Shown one piece after another: positions 26,237 to 33,252 of a stretch of 33,252 nucleotides of DNA. The notes beneath the pieces are model-generated. The model saw only the letters and a list, made by a program, of their open reading frames with translations, was not told the DNA's origin and did no database searches. Positions within the stretch are counted from its first letter, which is position 1; every line of letters starts with the position of its first letter. The DNA lies in the NCBI GenBank assembly GCA_009697815.1, contig WLRQ01000030.1:1-33252 (forward strand), read 5' to 3'. The stretch is from Actinomycetota bacterium. Lineage in GTDB: Bacteria; Actinomycetota; Actinomycetes; S36-B12; CAIYMF01. The position numbers were made by a program, and so were the translations under genes.

Positions 26237-28795
26237 ATGAGCACACCTGCGCCCGACTCGCGCGTTCCGGAGAAGCCGACCATCGAGGGCCTCGAGGACC
26301 GCTGGGCGCAGGCCTGGGCCGACAACGGCACCTACCACTTCGACCGAAGTAAGACTCGCGAGCAGATCTATTCGATCGATACGCCGCCGCCCACGGTCAG
26401 CGGCTCACTGCACGTGGGGCACGTGTTCTCCTATACCCACACCGACTGCATCGCCCGCTACCAGCGCATGCGCGGCCTCGAGGTCTTCTATCCGATGGGC
26501 TGGGACGACAACGGTCTGCCCACCGAGCGGCGGGTGCAGAACTATTTCGGCGTGCGGTGCGATCCCTCGCTCCCCTACGACTCAGGCTTCGAGCCGCCCG
26601 CAGAGCCGGGCAAGGAGCAGATCCCGATCTCTCGCCGCAACTTCGTCGAGCTATGCGAGCGACTGACGCTCGAGGACGAGAAGGTCTTCGAGCAACTCTG
26701 GCGCCGACTCGGTCTGTCCGTCGACTGGAGCCGCACTTACCAGACGATCGACGCCGGAGCGCGCGCCACCTCGCAACGAGCGTTCCTTCGAAACCTCGCC
26801 CGCGGCGAGGCCTACCAGTCCGAGGCGCCGACGCTCTGGGACGTCACCTTCCGCACTGCGGTCGCCCAAGCCGAGCTCGAAGATCGGGAGCGTCCCGGCG
26901 CCTACCACCGCATCGGATTCCCAGCCCCCGCGGGCAATCGGATCTTCATCGAGACCACGCGGCCCGAACTCCTCGCCGCATGTGTCGCACTCGTAGCCCA
27001 CCCCGACGATGCGCGCTACCAGCCCCTGTTCGGCACCACGGTTCGCACCCCGCTGTTCGATGTCGAGGTCCCCGTGCTCGCACATCGACTGGCCGATCCC
27101 GACAAGGGCTCGGGCATCGCCATGATCTGCACCTTCGGCGATACCACCGACGTCACCTGGTGGCGCGAGTTGTCGCTGCCCACGCGCCCGATCATCGGCT
27201 GGGATGGTCGAATCCTTCCCGAGACACCCGAATGGATCTCGGGCGATGCCGGCCGCGAGGCCTACTCCTCGATCGCGGGAGCGACCGCACACACCGCCAA
27301 GGAGCGCATGGTCTCCGCACTCACCGACGGCGGGTTCGTCGAAGGCGAGCCGCGAACGATCATGCACCCGGTGAAGTTCTTCGAGAAGGGCGACAAGCCG
27401 CTCGAGATCGTCACGACCCGTCAGTGGTACATCCGCAACGGCGGGCGCGACACCGAGCTGCGCGACCGCCTCGTCGCGCGCGGCGGCGAGTTGCAGTGGC
27501 ACCCGCCGTACATGCAGACCCGGTATGCCACGTGGGTCGAGGGGCTCAACGGCGACTGGCTGATCTCGCGACAGCGGTTCTTCGGGGTTCCGGTGCCCGC
27601 GTGGTACCGCCTCGACGAGCATGGCCAGCCCGTGTACGACGAGCCGCTTGTGCCGAACGAGGATGCGCTTCCTATCGATCCGAGCACCGACGTCCCCGCC
27701 GGCTACAACGAGAGCCAGCGCGGAAACCCATTGGGGTTCATGGGAGATCCCGATGTGATGGACACCTGGGCCACGTCATCCCTCACGCCACAGATCGCCG
27801 GTGGCTGGGAGTCCGACGACGACTTGTGGTCTCGGGTATTCCCGTTCGACCTTCGGCCGCAGGCACACGAGATCATCCGCACATGGCTGTTCTCCTCGGT
27901 GGTCCGCGCGCACCTCGAGGACGATGTTCTGCCCTGGAAGCACGCCGCAATCAGTGGCTGGATCCTCGACCCGGACCGTAAGAAGATGGCGAAGTCCAAG
28001 GGCAATGTCGTCACCCCCGTCGACCTTCTCGAGGAGCACGGCTCGGACGCGCTCCGATACTGGGCAGCATCAGGCCGACCCGGCACCGACACCGCCTTCG
28101 ATGTAGGCCAGATGAAGGTCGGTCGGCGCCTGGCGATCAAGCTGCTCAATGCGAGCAAGTTCGTACTGGGCATCGGTGCGGCATTCCCCGACGACCTCTC
28201 GGTGATCACCGACCCCTTCGACCGAGCGATGCTCGCATCACTCGCCGCTACGGTCGCCGACGTCACTGCCGCCTTCGACGACTACAACTACGCACGCGCC
28301 CTCGAGCTCGCCGAGTCGTTCTTCTGGTCCTTCTGCGACGATCACGTCGAGCTGGTCAAGGACCGCGCCTACGGCGGCCGGGGCACTGAGCCAGCCGAGT
28401 CGGCCAAGGCAGCACTCGCAGTGGCTCTCTCGGTGCAGTTGAGATTGTTCGCCCCGGTGCTCCCGTTCGTCACCGAAGAGGTCTGGAGCTGGTGGCGCGA
28501 GGGCAGCATTCACCGCTCCGAGTGGCCGACCCTCGCCGAGCTGGGCTCCGCCACGGGAGACTCCTCGGTGGTCGCCGACGTGGCGAACGTGTTGTCGGGG
28601 ATCCGCAAGGCCAAGAGCGAGGCCAAGGTGTCGATGCGGGTGGATGTCGCCAGCGCCGTCGTGTCCGGGTCAGCCGCCGCGCTAGCCCGGGTGCAGGTCG
28701 CGACGGGCGATCTCGCAGCCGCTGGCCGGGTCGCCGAACTCACTTTCGTGACCTCAGATGGTCCGCTGAGCGTCGAGGTCACCCTCGCTGGCTGA
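26237..28795 (+). CDS. valS: Valyl-tRNA synthetase, archaeal-like sequence type
   Basis: An 852-residue class I synthetase that charges tRNA-Val. The HIGH motif is HVGH in PPPTVSGSLHVGHVFSYTHTD and the KMSKS motif is KKMAKSKGN. The CP1 editing region lies between them (IETTRPELLAACVALVAHPDD). The stretch after HIGH reads MGWDDNGLPTERRVQN, and the later one DTWATSSLTPQI. Both are features of the archaeal-like ValS type also seen in Rickettsiales, instead of G-x-DHAGIATQ of ordinary bacterial ValS. It appears to lack the usual C-terminal coiled coil. It is the only plus-strand gene here, divergent from folC and convergent with clpX, while M. tuberculosis has all of these on one strand. ATG at 26237 is preferred over an upstream in-frame start. 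Confidence 0.95.
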   Translation: MSTPAPDSRVPEKPTIEGLEDRWAQAWADNGTYHFDRSKTREQIYSIDTPPPTVSGSLHVGHVFSYTHTDCIARYQRMRGLEVFYPMGWDDNGLPTERRVQNYFGVRCDPSLPYDSGFEPPAEPGKEQIPISRRNFVELCERLTLEDEKVFEQLWRRLGLSVDWSRTYQTIDAGARATSQRAFLRNLARGEAYQSEAPTLWDVTFRTAVAQAELEDRERPGAYHRIGFPAPAGNRIFIETTRPELLAACVALVAHPDDARYQPLFGTTVRTPLFDVEVPVLAHRLADPDKGSGIAMICTFGDTTDVTWWRELSLPTRPIIGWDGRILPETPEWISGDAGREAYSSIAGATAHTAKERMVSALTDGGFVEGEPRTIMHPVKFFEKGDKPLEIVTTRQWYIRNGGRDTELRDRLVARGGELQWHPPYMQTRYATWVEGLNGDWLISRQRFFGVPVPAWYRLDEHGQPVYDEPLVPNEDALPIDPSTDVPAGYNESQRGNPLGFMGDPDVMDTWATSSLTPQIAGGWESDDDLWSRVFPFDLRPQAHEIIRTWLFSSVVRAHLEDDVLPWKHAAISGWILDPDRKKMAKSKGNVVTPVDLLEEHGSDALRYWAASGRPGTDTAFDVGQMKVGRRLAIKLLNASKFVLGIGAAFPDDLSVITDPFDRAMLASLAATVADVTAAFDDYNYARALELAESFFWSFCDDHVELVKDRAYGGRGTEPAESAKAALAVALSVQLRLFAPVLPFVTEEVWSWWREGSIHRSEWPTLAELGSATGDSSVVADVANVLSGIRKAKSEAKVSMRVDVASAVVSGSAAALARVQVATGDLAAAGRVAELTFVTSDGPLSVEVTLAG

Positions 28796-28836
28796 GCGGT
28801 TGGCGGGCGGGGAGATCAGCCCGAGAGACTGACGAC

Positions 28837-30120
28837 TCAGGCGCTCTTGTCGCGGCGTTCGCGCCGCGCGGGTGTGGCATCGCGCGGAACGAGTGTGGGC
28901 AGCACGTTGTTGCGAACCACGTCACCGGTGACAACCACGCGCGCGACATCGTCGCGGCTCGGCACGTCGTACATCACCGACAGCAGGACTTCCTCCATGA
29001 TCGCGCGCAACCCGCGTGCACCCGTGCCGCGCAGGATCGCGAGATCGGCCACGGCCTCAAGGGAGTCGGGGGTGAACTCAAGCTCGACGTTATCGAGCTC
29101 GAAGAGGCGCTGATACTGGCGCACGAGTGCGTTGCGCGGCTCGGTGAGGACCTTGACGAGTGCCTCCTGGTCGAGCGCGACCACCGAGGTGAACACGGGC
29201 AAACGGCCGATGAACTCCGGAATCATGCCGAACTTGAGCATGTCTTCGGGCATCACGCGGCCGAACACGTTGCCGGGGTTGGTGTCCTCGGCGTCCATCG
29301 ACGCCGTGAACCCGAGGGCCTTGCGCCCGATGCGCTGCTCGATGATCTTGTCAAGGCCAGCGAACGCGCCGCCGACGATGAAGAGCACATTGGTGGTGTC
29401 GATCTGGATGAACTCCTGGTGCGGGTGCTTGCGCCCACCCTGCGGAGGAACGGACGCAGTAGTGCCCTCGAGGATCTTCAACAGGGCCTGCTGGACACCC
29501 TCGCCCGAGACGTCGCGAGTGATCGACGGGTTCTCGCTCTTACGAGCCACCTTGTCGATCTCGTCTATGTAGATGATGCCGGTCTCGGCCTTCTTGACGT
29601 CGTAGTCAGCGGCCTGGATGAGCTTGAGCAGGATGTTCTCGACATCCTCACCCACATAGCCGGCCTCGGTGAGTGCGGTGGCGTCGGCGATCGCGAACGG
29701 CACGTTGAGCATGCGCGCGAGGGTTTGGGCCAGCAAGGTCTTGCCCGAGCCCGTAGGGCCCAGGAGCAGGATGTTGGACTTCGCGAGCTCGACGGTGTCA
29801 TCGCTGCGGCCGCCCGCGGCCGTGCCTGACTGAACGCGCTTGTAGTGGTTGTAGACAGCCACGGACAGGGACTTCTTGGCGTCGTCCTGGCCGATCACGT
29901 ACTTGTCGAGGAAGTCGTAGATCTCACGCGGCTTGGGGAGCTCATCGAACTGGAGATCACTCGACTCGGAGAGCTCTTCCTCGATGATCTCGTTGCAGAG
30001 GTCAATGCACTCGTCGCAGATATAGACCCCAGGGCCTGCGATGAGCTTCTTGACCTGCTTCTGGCTCTTCCCGCAGAACGAGCACTTGAGCAGATCGCCA
30101 CCGTCGCCGACTCGTGCCAC
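28837..30120 (-). CDS. clpX: ATP-dependent Clp protease ATPase subunit ClpX
   Basis: A 427-residue AAA+ unfoldase that feeds substrates to ClpP. The N-terminal zinc domain has Cys13, Cys16, Cys35 and Cys38. The Walker A motif GPTGSGKT is at 121-128 and Walker B (IIYIDEIDK) ends at about 190. The IGF-type loop for ClpP binding ([11 protein letters not shown]) is present. GTG at 30120 is chosen for its AGGGA site seven bases upstream and because the start [20 protein letters not shown] matches mycobacterial ClpX; the longer frame is not supported. A hairpin separates it from clpP2, so it probably has its own promoter within the 199-base gap; no convincing -35/-10 pair was found there. Confidence 0.97.
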   Translation of the reverse strand: MARVGDGGDLLKCSFCGKSQKQVKKLIAGPGVYICDECIDLCNEIIEEELSESSDLQFDELPKPREIYDFLDKYVIGQDDAKKSLSVAVYNHYKRVQSGTAAGGRSDDTVELAKSNILLLGPTGSGKTLLAQTLARMLNVPFAIADATALTEAGYVGEDVENILLKLIQAADYDVKKAETGIIYIDEIDKVARKSENPSITRDVSGEGVQQALLKILEGTTASVPPQGGRKHPHQEFIQIDTTNVLFIVGGAFAGLDKIIEQRIGRKALGFTASMDAEDTNPGNVFGRVMPEDMLKFGMIPEFIGRLPVFTSVVALDQEALVKVLTEPRNALVRQYQRLFELDNVELEFTPDSLEAVADLAILRGTGARGLRAIMEEVLLSVMYDVPSRDDVARVVVTGDVVRNNVLPTLVPRDATPARRERRDKSA

Positions 30121-30247
30121 GTGATCGTCCCTTCGGTCGAGATGAACCTGCTGCCCGAACCCTTGCCAACGAACCGACGGTACCCCCACGACGCCTCGAA
30201 CACCTGTTGTGGCGCACGCGGATCGAGGTGGTTATGCCGACAGCGCA

Positions 30248-30278
30248 ACGCCCGCACGACCGAGAGTCGCGCGGGCGT
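30248..30278 (-). terminator. Terminator of the clpP1-clpP2 operon
   Basis: ACGCCCGC (30248-30255) pairs with GCGGGCGT (30271-30278), and an inner CGAC/GTCG continues the stem after one A.C mismatch, with loop CGAGA. It starts 42 bases past the clpP2 stop. No T run. It would uncouple clpX from clpP1P2. Confidence 0.6.
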
Positions 30279-30319
30279 CGTGCCTGGTCACAGACTTGCT
30301 GAACCCGGTATGAGGGGGC

Positions 30320-30985
30320 TCAGGACGCAGCGGCCGATGCCTTGCGCGAGGGGATCACGGAGTCGACGATCCCGTACTCGACCGCGTCGAGGGCAGTCAG
30401 GATCTTGTCGCGCTCGATGTCCTTCTGGATCAACTCCGTGGCCCGGCCTGTGTGTCGCGACAGGATGCTCTCCATCTCGGTGCGCATCCGCAGCAGCTCA
30501 TTGGCCTGGATCTCGATGTCAGTGCCTTGGCCGCCACCCTCGGTGTAGGGCTGGTGGATCAGCACGCGAGCGTGGGGCAGTGCGTAGCGCTTGCCCGGGC
30601 TGCCCGAGGCAAGGAGCACCGCTGCGGCCGACGCGGCCTGGCCAAGGCAGACCGTCGTGATGTCCGGCTTGACGAACTGCATCGTGTCGTAGATCGCGGT
30701 CATGGCCGTGTAGGAGCCGCCGGGCGAGTTGATGTAGATGCTGATGTCGCGGTCGGGATCCATCGACTCCAAGCACAGCAACTGCGCCATGACATCGTCG
30801 GCACTCGCATCGTCGATCTGAACGCCGAGGAAGATGATGCGCTCCTCGAACAGCTTGGAGTACGGGTCGTATCGCTTGTAGCCCTGCGGTGTGCGCTCCT
30901 CGAACTGCGGGAGCACATAGCGGGAGGTGGGTGCGGCATATCCCGCGCGCAGCCCGAAATCGCCTGAGTTCGTCAACTGGTTCAT
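30320..30985 (-). CDS. clpP2: ATP-dependent Clp protease proteolytic subunit (ClpP2-like)
   Basis: A 221-residue serine peptidase subunit that forms ClpP rings. The catalytic triad is complete: Ser119 in [12 protein letters not shown], His144 in VLIHQP and Asp193 in KDIERDK. The N-terminus is longer than in ClpP1 and contains [30 protein letters not shown], as in mycobacterial ClpP2. ATG at 30985 has GGAG eight bases upstream; an in-frame start at 31033 would overlap clpP1 and is rejected. It follows clpP1 by 19 bases, and the two subunits probably form a mixed complex as in other Actinobacteria. Confidence 0.95.
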   Translation of the reverse strand: MNQLTNSGDFGLRAGYAAPTSRYVLPQFEERTPQGYKRYDPYSKLFEERIIFLGVQIDDASADDVMAQLLCLESMDPDRDISIYINSPGGSYTAMTAIYDTMQFVKPDITTVCLGQAASAAAVLLASGSPGKRYALPHARVLIHQPYTEGGGQGTDIEIQANELLRMRTEMESILSRHTGRATELIQKDIERDKILTALDAVEYGIVDSVIPSRKASAAAS

Positions 30986-31004
30986 CTGGTGGTCTCCGTC
31001 CGTC

Positions 31005-31619
31005 TCAGGCCGTGCCGCCACCGTCGACGACATCCTTGGCGGACGTCACGACGTGGTCGACGATTCCGTAGTCCTTGGCCTCCTCGGCGGAGAACCACTT
31101 CTCCCACTCGGAGTCCTCGACGATCTGCTCGACAGGCTGTCCGGTGTGGTGGGCGATGAGCTCAGCCATCGACTTCTTGATCAGCAGCATCTGCTCGGCC
31201 TGCTTCTGCACGAGAGACTGGACGCCGCCCAGACCACCGAGGGGCTGGTGCATCATGACGCGGGCGTGCTTGAGGGCGTAGCGCTTACCCGGCGCCCCCG
31301 CGGTGAGCAGGAACTGCCCCATAGAGGCACACATCCCGAGCCCGAGCGTGGCGACATCGTTGCCGACGTACTGCATGGTGTCGTAGATCGCCATGCCCGC
31401 CGAGACGCTGCCGCCCGGTGAGTTGACGTACAGGAAGATGTCACGCTCGGGGTCCTCCGCCGAGAGCAGCAGCAACTGACGGACGATGTCGTTCGCCATC
31501 TCGTCGCGGACCTCGCCCTCGAGGAAGATGATCCTCTCGCGCAGCAGCCTCTCCTTGATCGAGTCGGCGTAGCCGGAGACGCCGGCTCCGGGCCCTCGAT
31601 CGCTCCAGGTAGCGCTCAC
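31005..31619 (-). CDS. clpP1: ATP-dependent Clp protease proteolytic subunit (ClpP1-like) with Glu at the catalytic Asp position
   Basis: A 204-residue ClpP subunit. Ser99 ([14 protein letters not shown]) and His124 ([11 protein letters not shown]) of the triad are present. The third member is usually the Asp in DRDRWF-type sequence, but the aligned stretch reads EDSEWEKWF, with Glu173 (codon GAG, 31101-31103) in its place. The flanks QPVEQI and [14 protein letters not shown] align without gaps, so this is a true substitution. Activity may be altered or depend on ClpP2. GTG at 31619 has GGAGG seven bases upstream. The gene follows an apparent ClgR-type promoter and precedes clpP2. Confidence 0.95.
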   Translation of the reverse strand: MSATWSDRGPGAGVSGYADSIKERLLRERIIFLEGEVRDEMANDIVRQLLLLSAEDPERDIFLYVNSPGGSVSAGMAIYDTMQYVGNDVATLGLGMCASMGQFLLTAGAPGKRYALKHARVMMHQPLGGLGGVQSLVQKQAEQMLLIKKSMAELIAHHTGQPVEQIVEDSEWEKWFSAEEAKDYGIVDHVVTSAKDVVDGGGTA

Positions 31620-31682
31620 TGTGGTCCTCCCGCAGTCGTGGTTCGCTCGTGATCGGTGCGAAGTGGTGATGGTGCGTGTTCG

Positions 31683-31688
31683 ACCCTA
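31683..31688 (-). promoter_or_regulatory. Candidate -10 box of clpP1-clpP2
   Basis: Minus-strand TAGGGT in GGTTAGGGTCGAAC, predicting a leader of about 57 nt for clpP1. No -35 is apparent, which fits a promoter that needs an activator. The context resembles GGTTAGGAT upstream of the radical SAM operon. Confidence 0.45.
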
Positions 31689-31726
31689 ACCAGAGAACGC
31701 CCCCATGCCATCCCAGGCGCGGTGGT

Positions 31727-31744
31727 GTTCGCCGTAGGCGTGAC
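31727..31744 (-). promoter_or_regulatory. ClgR-like operator upstream of clpP1
   Basis: The minus strand carries CGCCTACGGCGAAC (core 31730-31740). The ClgR consensus as I remember it is WNNWCGCYNANRGCGWWS. The core, the downstream AAC and one upstream base fit; the outermost upstream base does not. Its centre is about 59 bases before the predicted transcription start. ClgR is the known activator of clpP1P2 in Corynebacterium, Streptomyces and Mycobacterium. Both the site and its role are predictions. Confidence 0.5.
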
Positions 31745-31791
31745 GCGACCTCGGGAGAGAAGGCATCACGAGGCACGTGCGAGGGCGGCCC

Positions 31792-32781
31792 TCAGGCCAC
31801 GGGCACCGGGGCCAGCAACGGCGCAGGAACCAGTCTTCCGGCAACGAGGAGACGGACCGTGCCGATCACCAGCACCGCGATCACGATGTTGGCGAGCAGG
31901 AAGAGCAGTCCGGCTACCCATTGGATGTAGCCGGTCTCACCTCGAATCACGAACAGCACCGCGTCGAAGGCCAGGGCGGTGACACCGAAGCTGAACGCCC
32001 AGAACGACGCCCCGAAGGACTGCTTGAGGATGAAAGGCATCAGGCGCAAGAGAAGGAGCAGTTTCACGAGGGCATAGCCCAGCAAGACCTGACTCAGAAG
32101 ATCGGGGGCCGCCCCCTCGACCCCACCGGTGAGGAACATGTACGCGATCAGTCCGACCGCCGGCGGGGCCAGCATGATTCCCAGGGTGGGTCGCAGCGGC
32201 AGCGCGAGCGTTTGGTGGAATGAAAGCCGGTGGGACACGATCGATTCGAGCGAGAGCCACGACAGCAGACCGGCGCCGAGGAAGAGGCCGCCAACCGCGA
32301 TGAAGCCGAGGTAACCGGCCACGAATGCGGCCACGAAGTTGGCGGCCACAGTCGGCAGGTACAAGGCCGGTGTGGCCGTTCCCAAATCACGGTCGCCCAT
32401 CCAGAGTCCACCGGTGAAGTAGACCCCGTAGGCCACCTGAGCGATCGCGCCGACAACAAAAAGCACGACGGCCAGGTCGTGCGCCTGAGGCCCGATCGCG
32501 ACCGCCGCGAGCATGGTCGCGACGCCGGCGAGGCCCACGAAGCAGCTCTGGATCGGGTGCCGCATCTCGGCGATGGCCTCGTCGCGGGCCCAGATCCACT
32601 TGCCCACGTAAAGAACGAGGAGCACGAACCACACGACGAAGGCGCTGAGCATCACCACAAGCCCGATCACCTCGGGCATATCCCAGGCCTTGTGCGCCAA
32701 GCGCCAGCAGTCGCCCATGCCGACGAGGCCGAGGACCATGCCGAAGAACGATGCGGGAATGACGGGCCAGGAACGCTTCAC
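31792..32781 (-). CDS. tehA: TehA/SLAC1 family transporter (tellurite resistance/dicarboxylate type)
   Basis: A 329-residue integral membrane protein with about ten helices, of the TehA/SLAC1 anion channel family. Strong similarity to E. coli TehA is visible along the whole length: PASFFGMVLGLVGMG, AEMRHPIQSCFVGL, YLPTVAANF, FLGAGLLSWLSLE, PTLGIMLAPP, LRLMPFILKQSFGASFWAFSFGV. The homologues form trimeric anion channels; the E. coli gene gives tellurite resistance when overexpressed, and the physiological substrate here is unknown. GTG at 32781 has GGAG six bases upstream. It sits between tig and clpP1, which are neighbours in most Actinobacteria, so it looks like a lineage-specific insertion. 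There is no tehB beside it. Confidence 0.93.
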   Translation of the reverse strand: MKRSWPVIPASFFGMVLGLVGMGDCWRLAHKAWDMPEVIGLVVMLSAFVVWFVLLVLYVGKWIWARDEAIAEMRHPIQSCFVGLAGVATMLAAVAIGPQAHDLAVVLFVVGAIAQVAYGVYFTGGLWMGDRDLGTATPALYLPTVAANFVAAFVAGYLGFIAVGGLFLGAGLLSWLSLESIVSHRLSFHQTLALPLRPTLGIMLAPPAVGLIAYMFLTGGVEGAAPDLLSQVLLGYALVKLLLLLRLMPFILKQSFGASFWAFSFGVTALAFDAVLFVIRGETGYIQWVAGLLFLLANIVIAVLVIGTVRLLVAGRLVPAPLLAPVPVA

Positions 32782-32844
32782 GAGGTCTCCTGCAGCAGTG
32801 GGGCTTGCGCACTGCGAGCCCGGACTGCCAGCAGACGAATCCGG

Positions 32845-32850
32845 ACTCTA
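32845..32850 (-). promoter_or_regulatory. Possible -10 box of tehA
   Basis: Minus-strand TAGAGT within GGGCTATAGAGTCC, about 64 bases before tehA. TATAGA two bases away is an equally good reading. No -35 was found. Confidence 0.3.
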
Positions 32851-32865
32851 TAGCCCTTTACTCAG

Positions 32866-32885
32866 GACGCGCGAGTACCCGCGTC
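32866..32885 (-). terminator. Weak hairpin after tig
   Basis: A 6-bp stem GACGCG/CGCGTC with an eight-base loop, 28 bases past the tig stop. No T run. It may end tig transcription before tehA. Confidence 0.35.
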
Positions 32886-32913
32886 GACACAACGTGGCGG
32901 CTGGGTGACCCGA

Positions 32914-33252
32914 TCAGTCGTGGTCGTGACCCTCGTGATCACCGTGGTCGTGACCGGAGTGGTCAACCTCGGCCGGGGACGTTGAGAGTGACGCGAGGTC
33001 GATCACGACGCCATTGGTGTCGACGATGCGCGCGTTCTCGAGCACGTGGGCCAGCGCCTTGCCACGGCGAACCTCGGCCACCGCTGAGGGCACCTGGCCG
33101 GCACTGACGAGCTCCTGGGCGAACTGGTCGGGGCTCATGCCATAGCGGGGTGCCTGCTGGACGAGCCACGCCGAGAGCTCGGCCTCGGCGACGGAAAGCT
33201 GCTCCGTGCTGGCGATCTTGTCGAGGACGAGCTGGCTCTTGAGCGCATCGCG
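32914..33252 (-). CDS. tig: Trigger factor, C-terminal fragment (runs off window)
   Basis: The last 112 codons of trigger factor, the ribosome-bound folding chaperone and peptidyl-prolyl isomerase. The frame is open to the window edge. The segment is the C-terminal alpha-helical domain: RDALKSQLVLDKIASTEQLS, then QAPRYGMSPDQFAQELVSAG and VRRGKALAHVLENARIVD. It ends in a His/Asp-rich tail, DHSGHDHGDHEGHDHD, which could bind metal ions. The place next to clpP1P2, with tehA between, matches the conserved tig-clp order. The N-terminal ribosome-binding and PPIase domains lie outside the window. Confidence 0.93.
   Translation of the reverse strand, partial: RDALKSQLVLDKIASTEQLSVAEAELSAWLVQQAPRYGMSPDQFAQELVSAGQVPSAVAEVRRGKALAHVLENARIVDTNGVVIDLASLSTSPAEVDHSGHDHGDHEGHDHD

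Noticed and set aside
26651-27622. A 323-codon minus-strand ORF inside valS
   Set aside because: Antisense to the conserved valS catalytic domain, with no motif of its own.
28492-29829. A 445-codon plus-strand ORF running from the end of valS into clpX
   Set aside because: Shadow of clpX and of another valS frame; no domain seen.
31642-31662. Inverted repeat TTCGC-N11-GCGAA in the clpP1 leader as a ClgR site
   Set aside because: The spacing between half-sites is 11 bases, not the 5 expected. It lies downstream of the predicted start, and a better site exists at 31727-31744.

Overview
This window is a stretch of chromosome from a high-GC Gram-positive bacterium of the Actinomycetia type. The evidence is the gene order tig-clpP1-clpP2-clpX-valS-folC-DUF4233-ndk ... 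rne-rplU-rpmA-obg-proB-proA-nadD-rsfS-gpgP, which is the order I know from Mycobacterium and Streptomyces. Strongly GC-biased codons, GTG starts and many 4-base ATGA/GTGA gene overlaps agree with this. A complete mreB-mreC-mreD-mrdA-rodA elongation set points to a rod-shaped cell. Nothing in the window names the genus. Nearly all genes lie on the minus strand; the only plus-strand gene is valS.

Layout from low to high coordinate. The 5' end of leuS runs off the left edge, behind a structured leader with a small upstream ORF. Next come two membrane GGDEF proteins in tandem and tRNA-Ala(GGC). The obg-proB-hypothetical-proA-small membrane protein-nadD-LCP-rsfS-gpgP block occupies about 2.96-10.53 kb. 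It is separated by a strong hairpin from rplU-rpmA, which has its own promoter and a folded leader. RNase E/G (rne) and an uncharacterised radical SAM pair follow. The elongasome operon (17.5-23.6 kb), ndk, DUF4233 and folC come next. valS is divergent from folC. The Clp protease genes clpX, clpP2 and clpP1 follow, then a TehA-type transporter, and finally the C-terminal end of trigger factor at the right edge.

The genes serve core processes: translation and ribosome maturation (leuS, valS, tRNA, rplU, rpmA, obg, rsfS), RNA decay (rne), cell elongation (mre/mrdA/rodA), protein folding and proteolysis (tig, clp), and proline, NAD and folate metabolism. Less usual elements are the GGDEF pair, TehA between tig and clpP1, and a ValS that is both inverted and of a different sequence type from the usual bacterial enzyme.

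No mobile element, CRISPR array or phage gene was seen, and no gene-free stretch exceeds 300 bases. The most interesting signals are regulatory or subtle: a promoter plus folded leader in front of rplU, a ClgR-like operator in front of clpP1, twin start-proximal -10 boxes on the divergent folC/valS pair, and a Glu at the catalytic Asp position of ClpP1. The nearest thing to an undescribed system is the radical SAM/DUF2344 pair.
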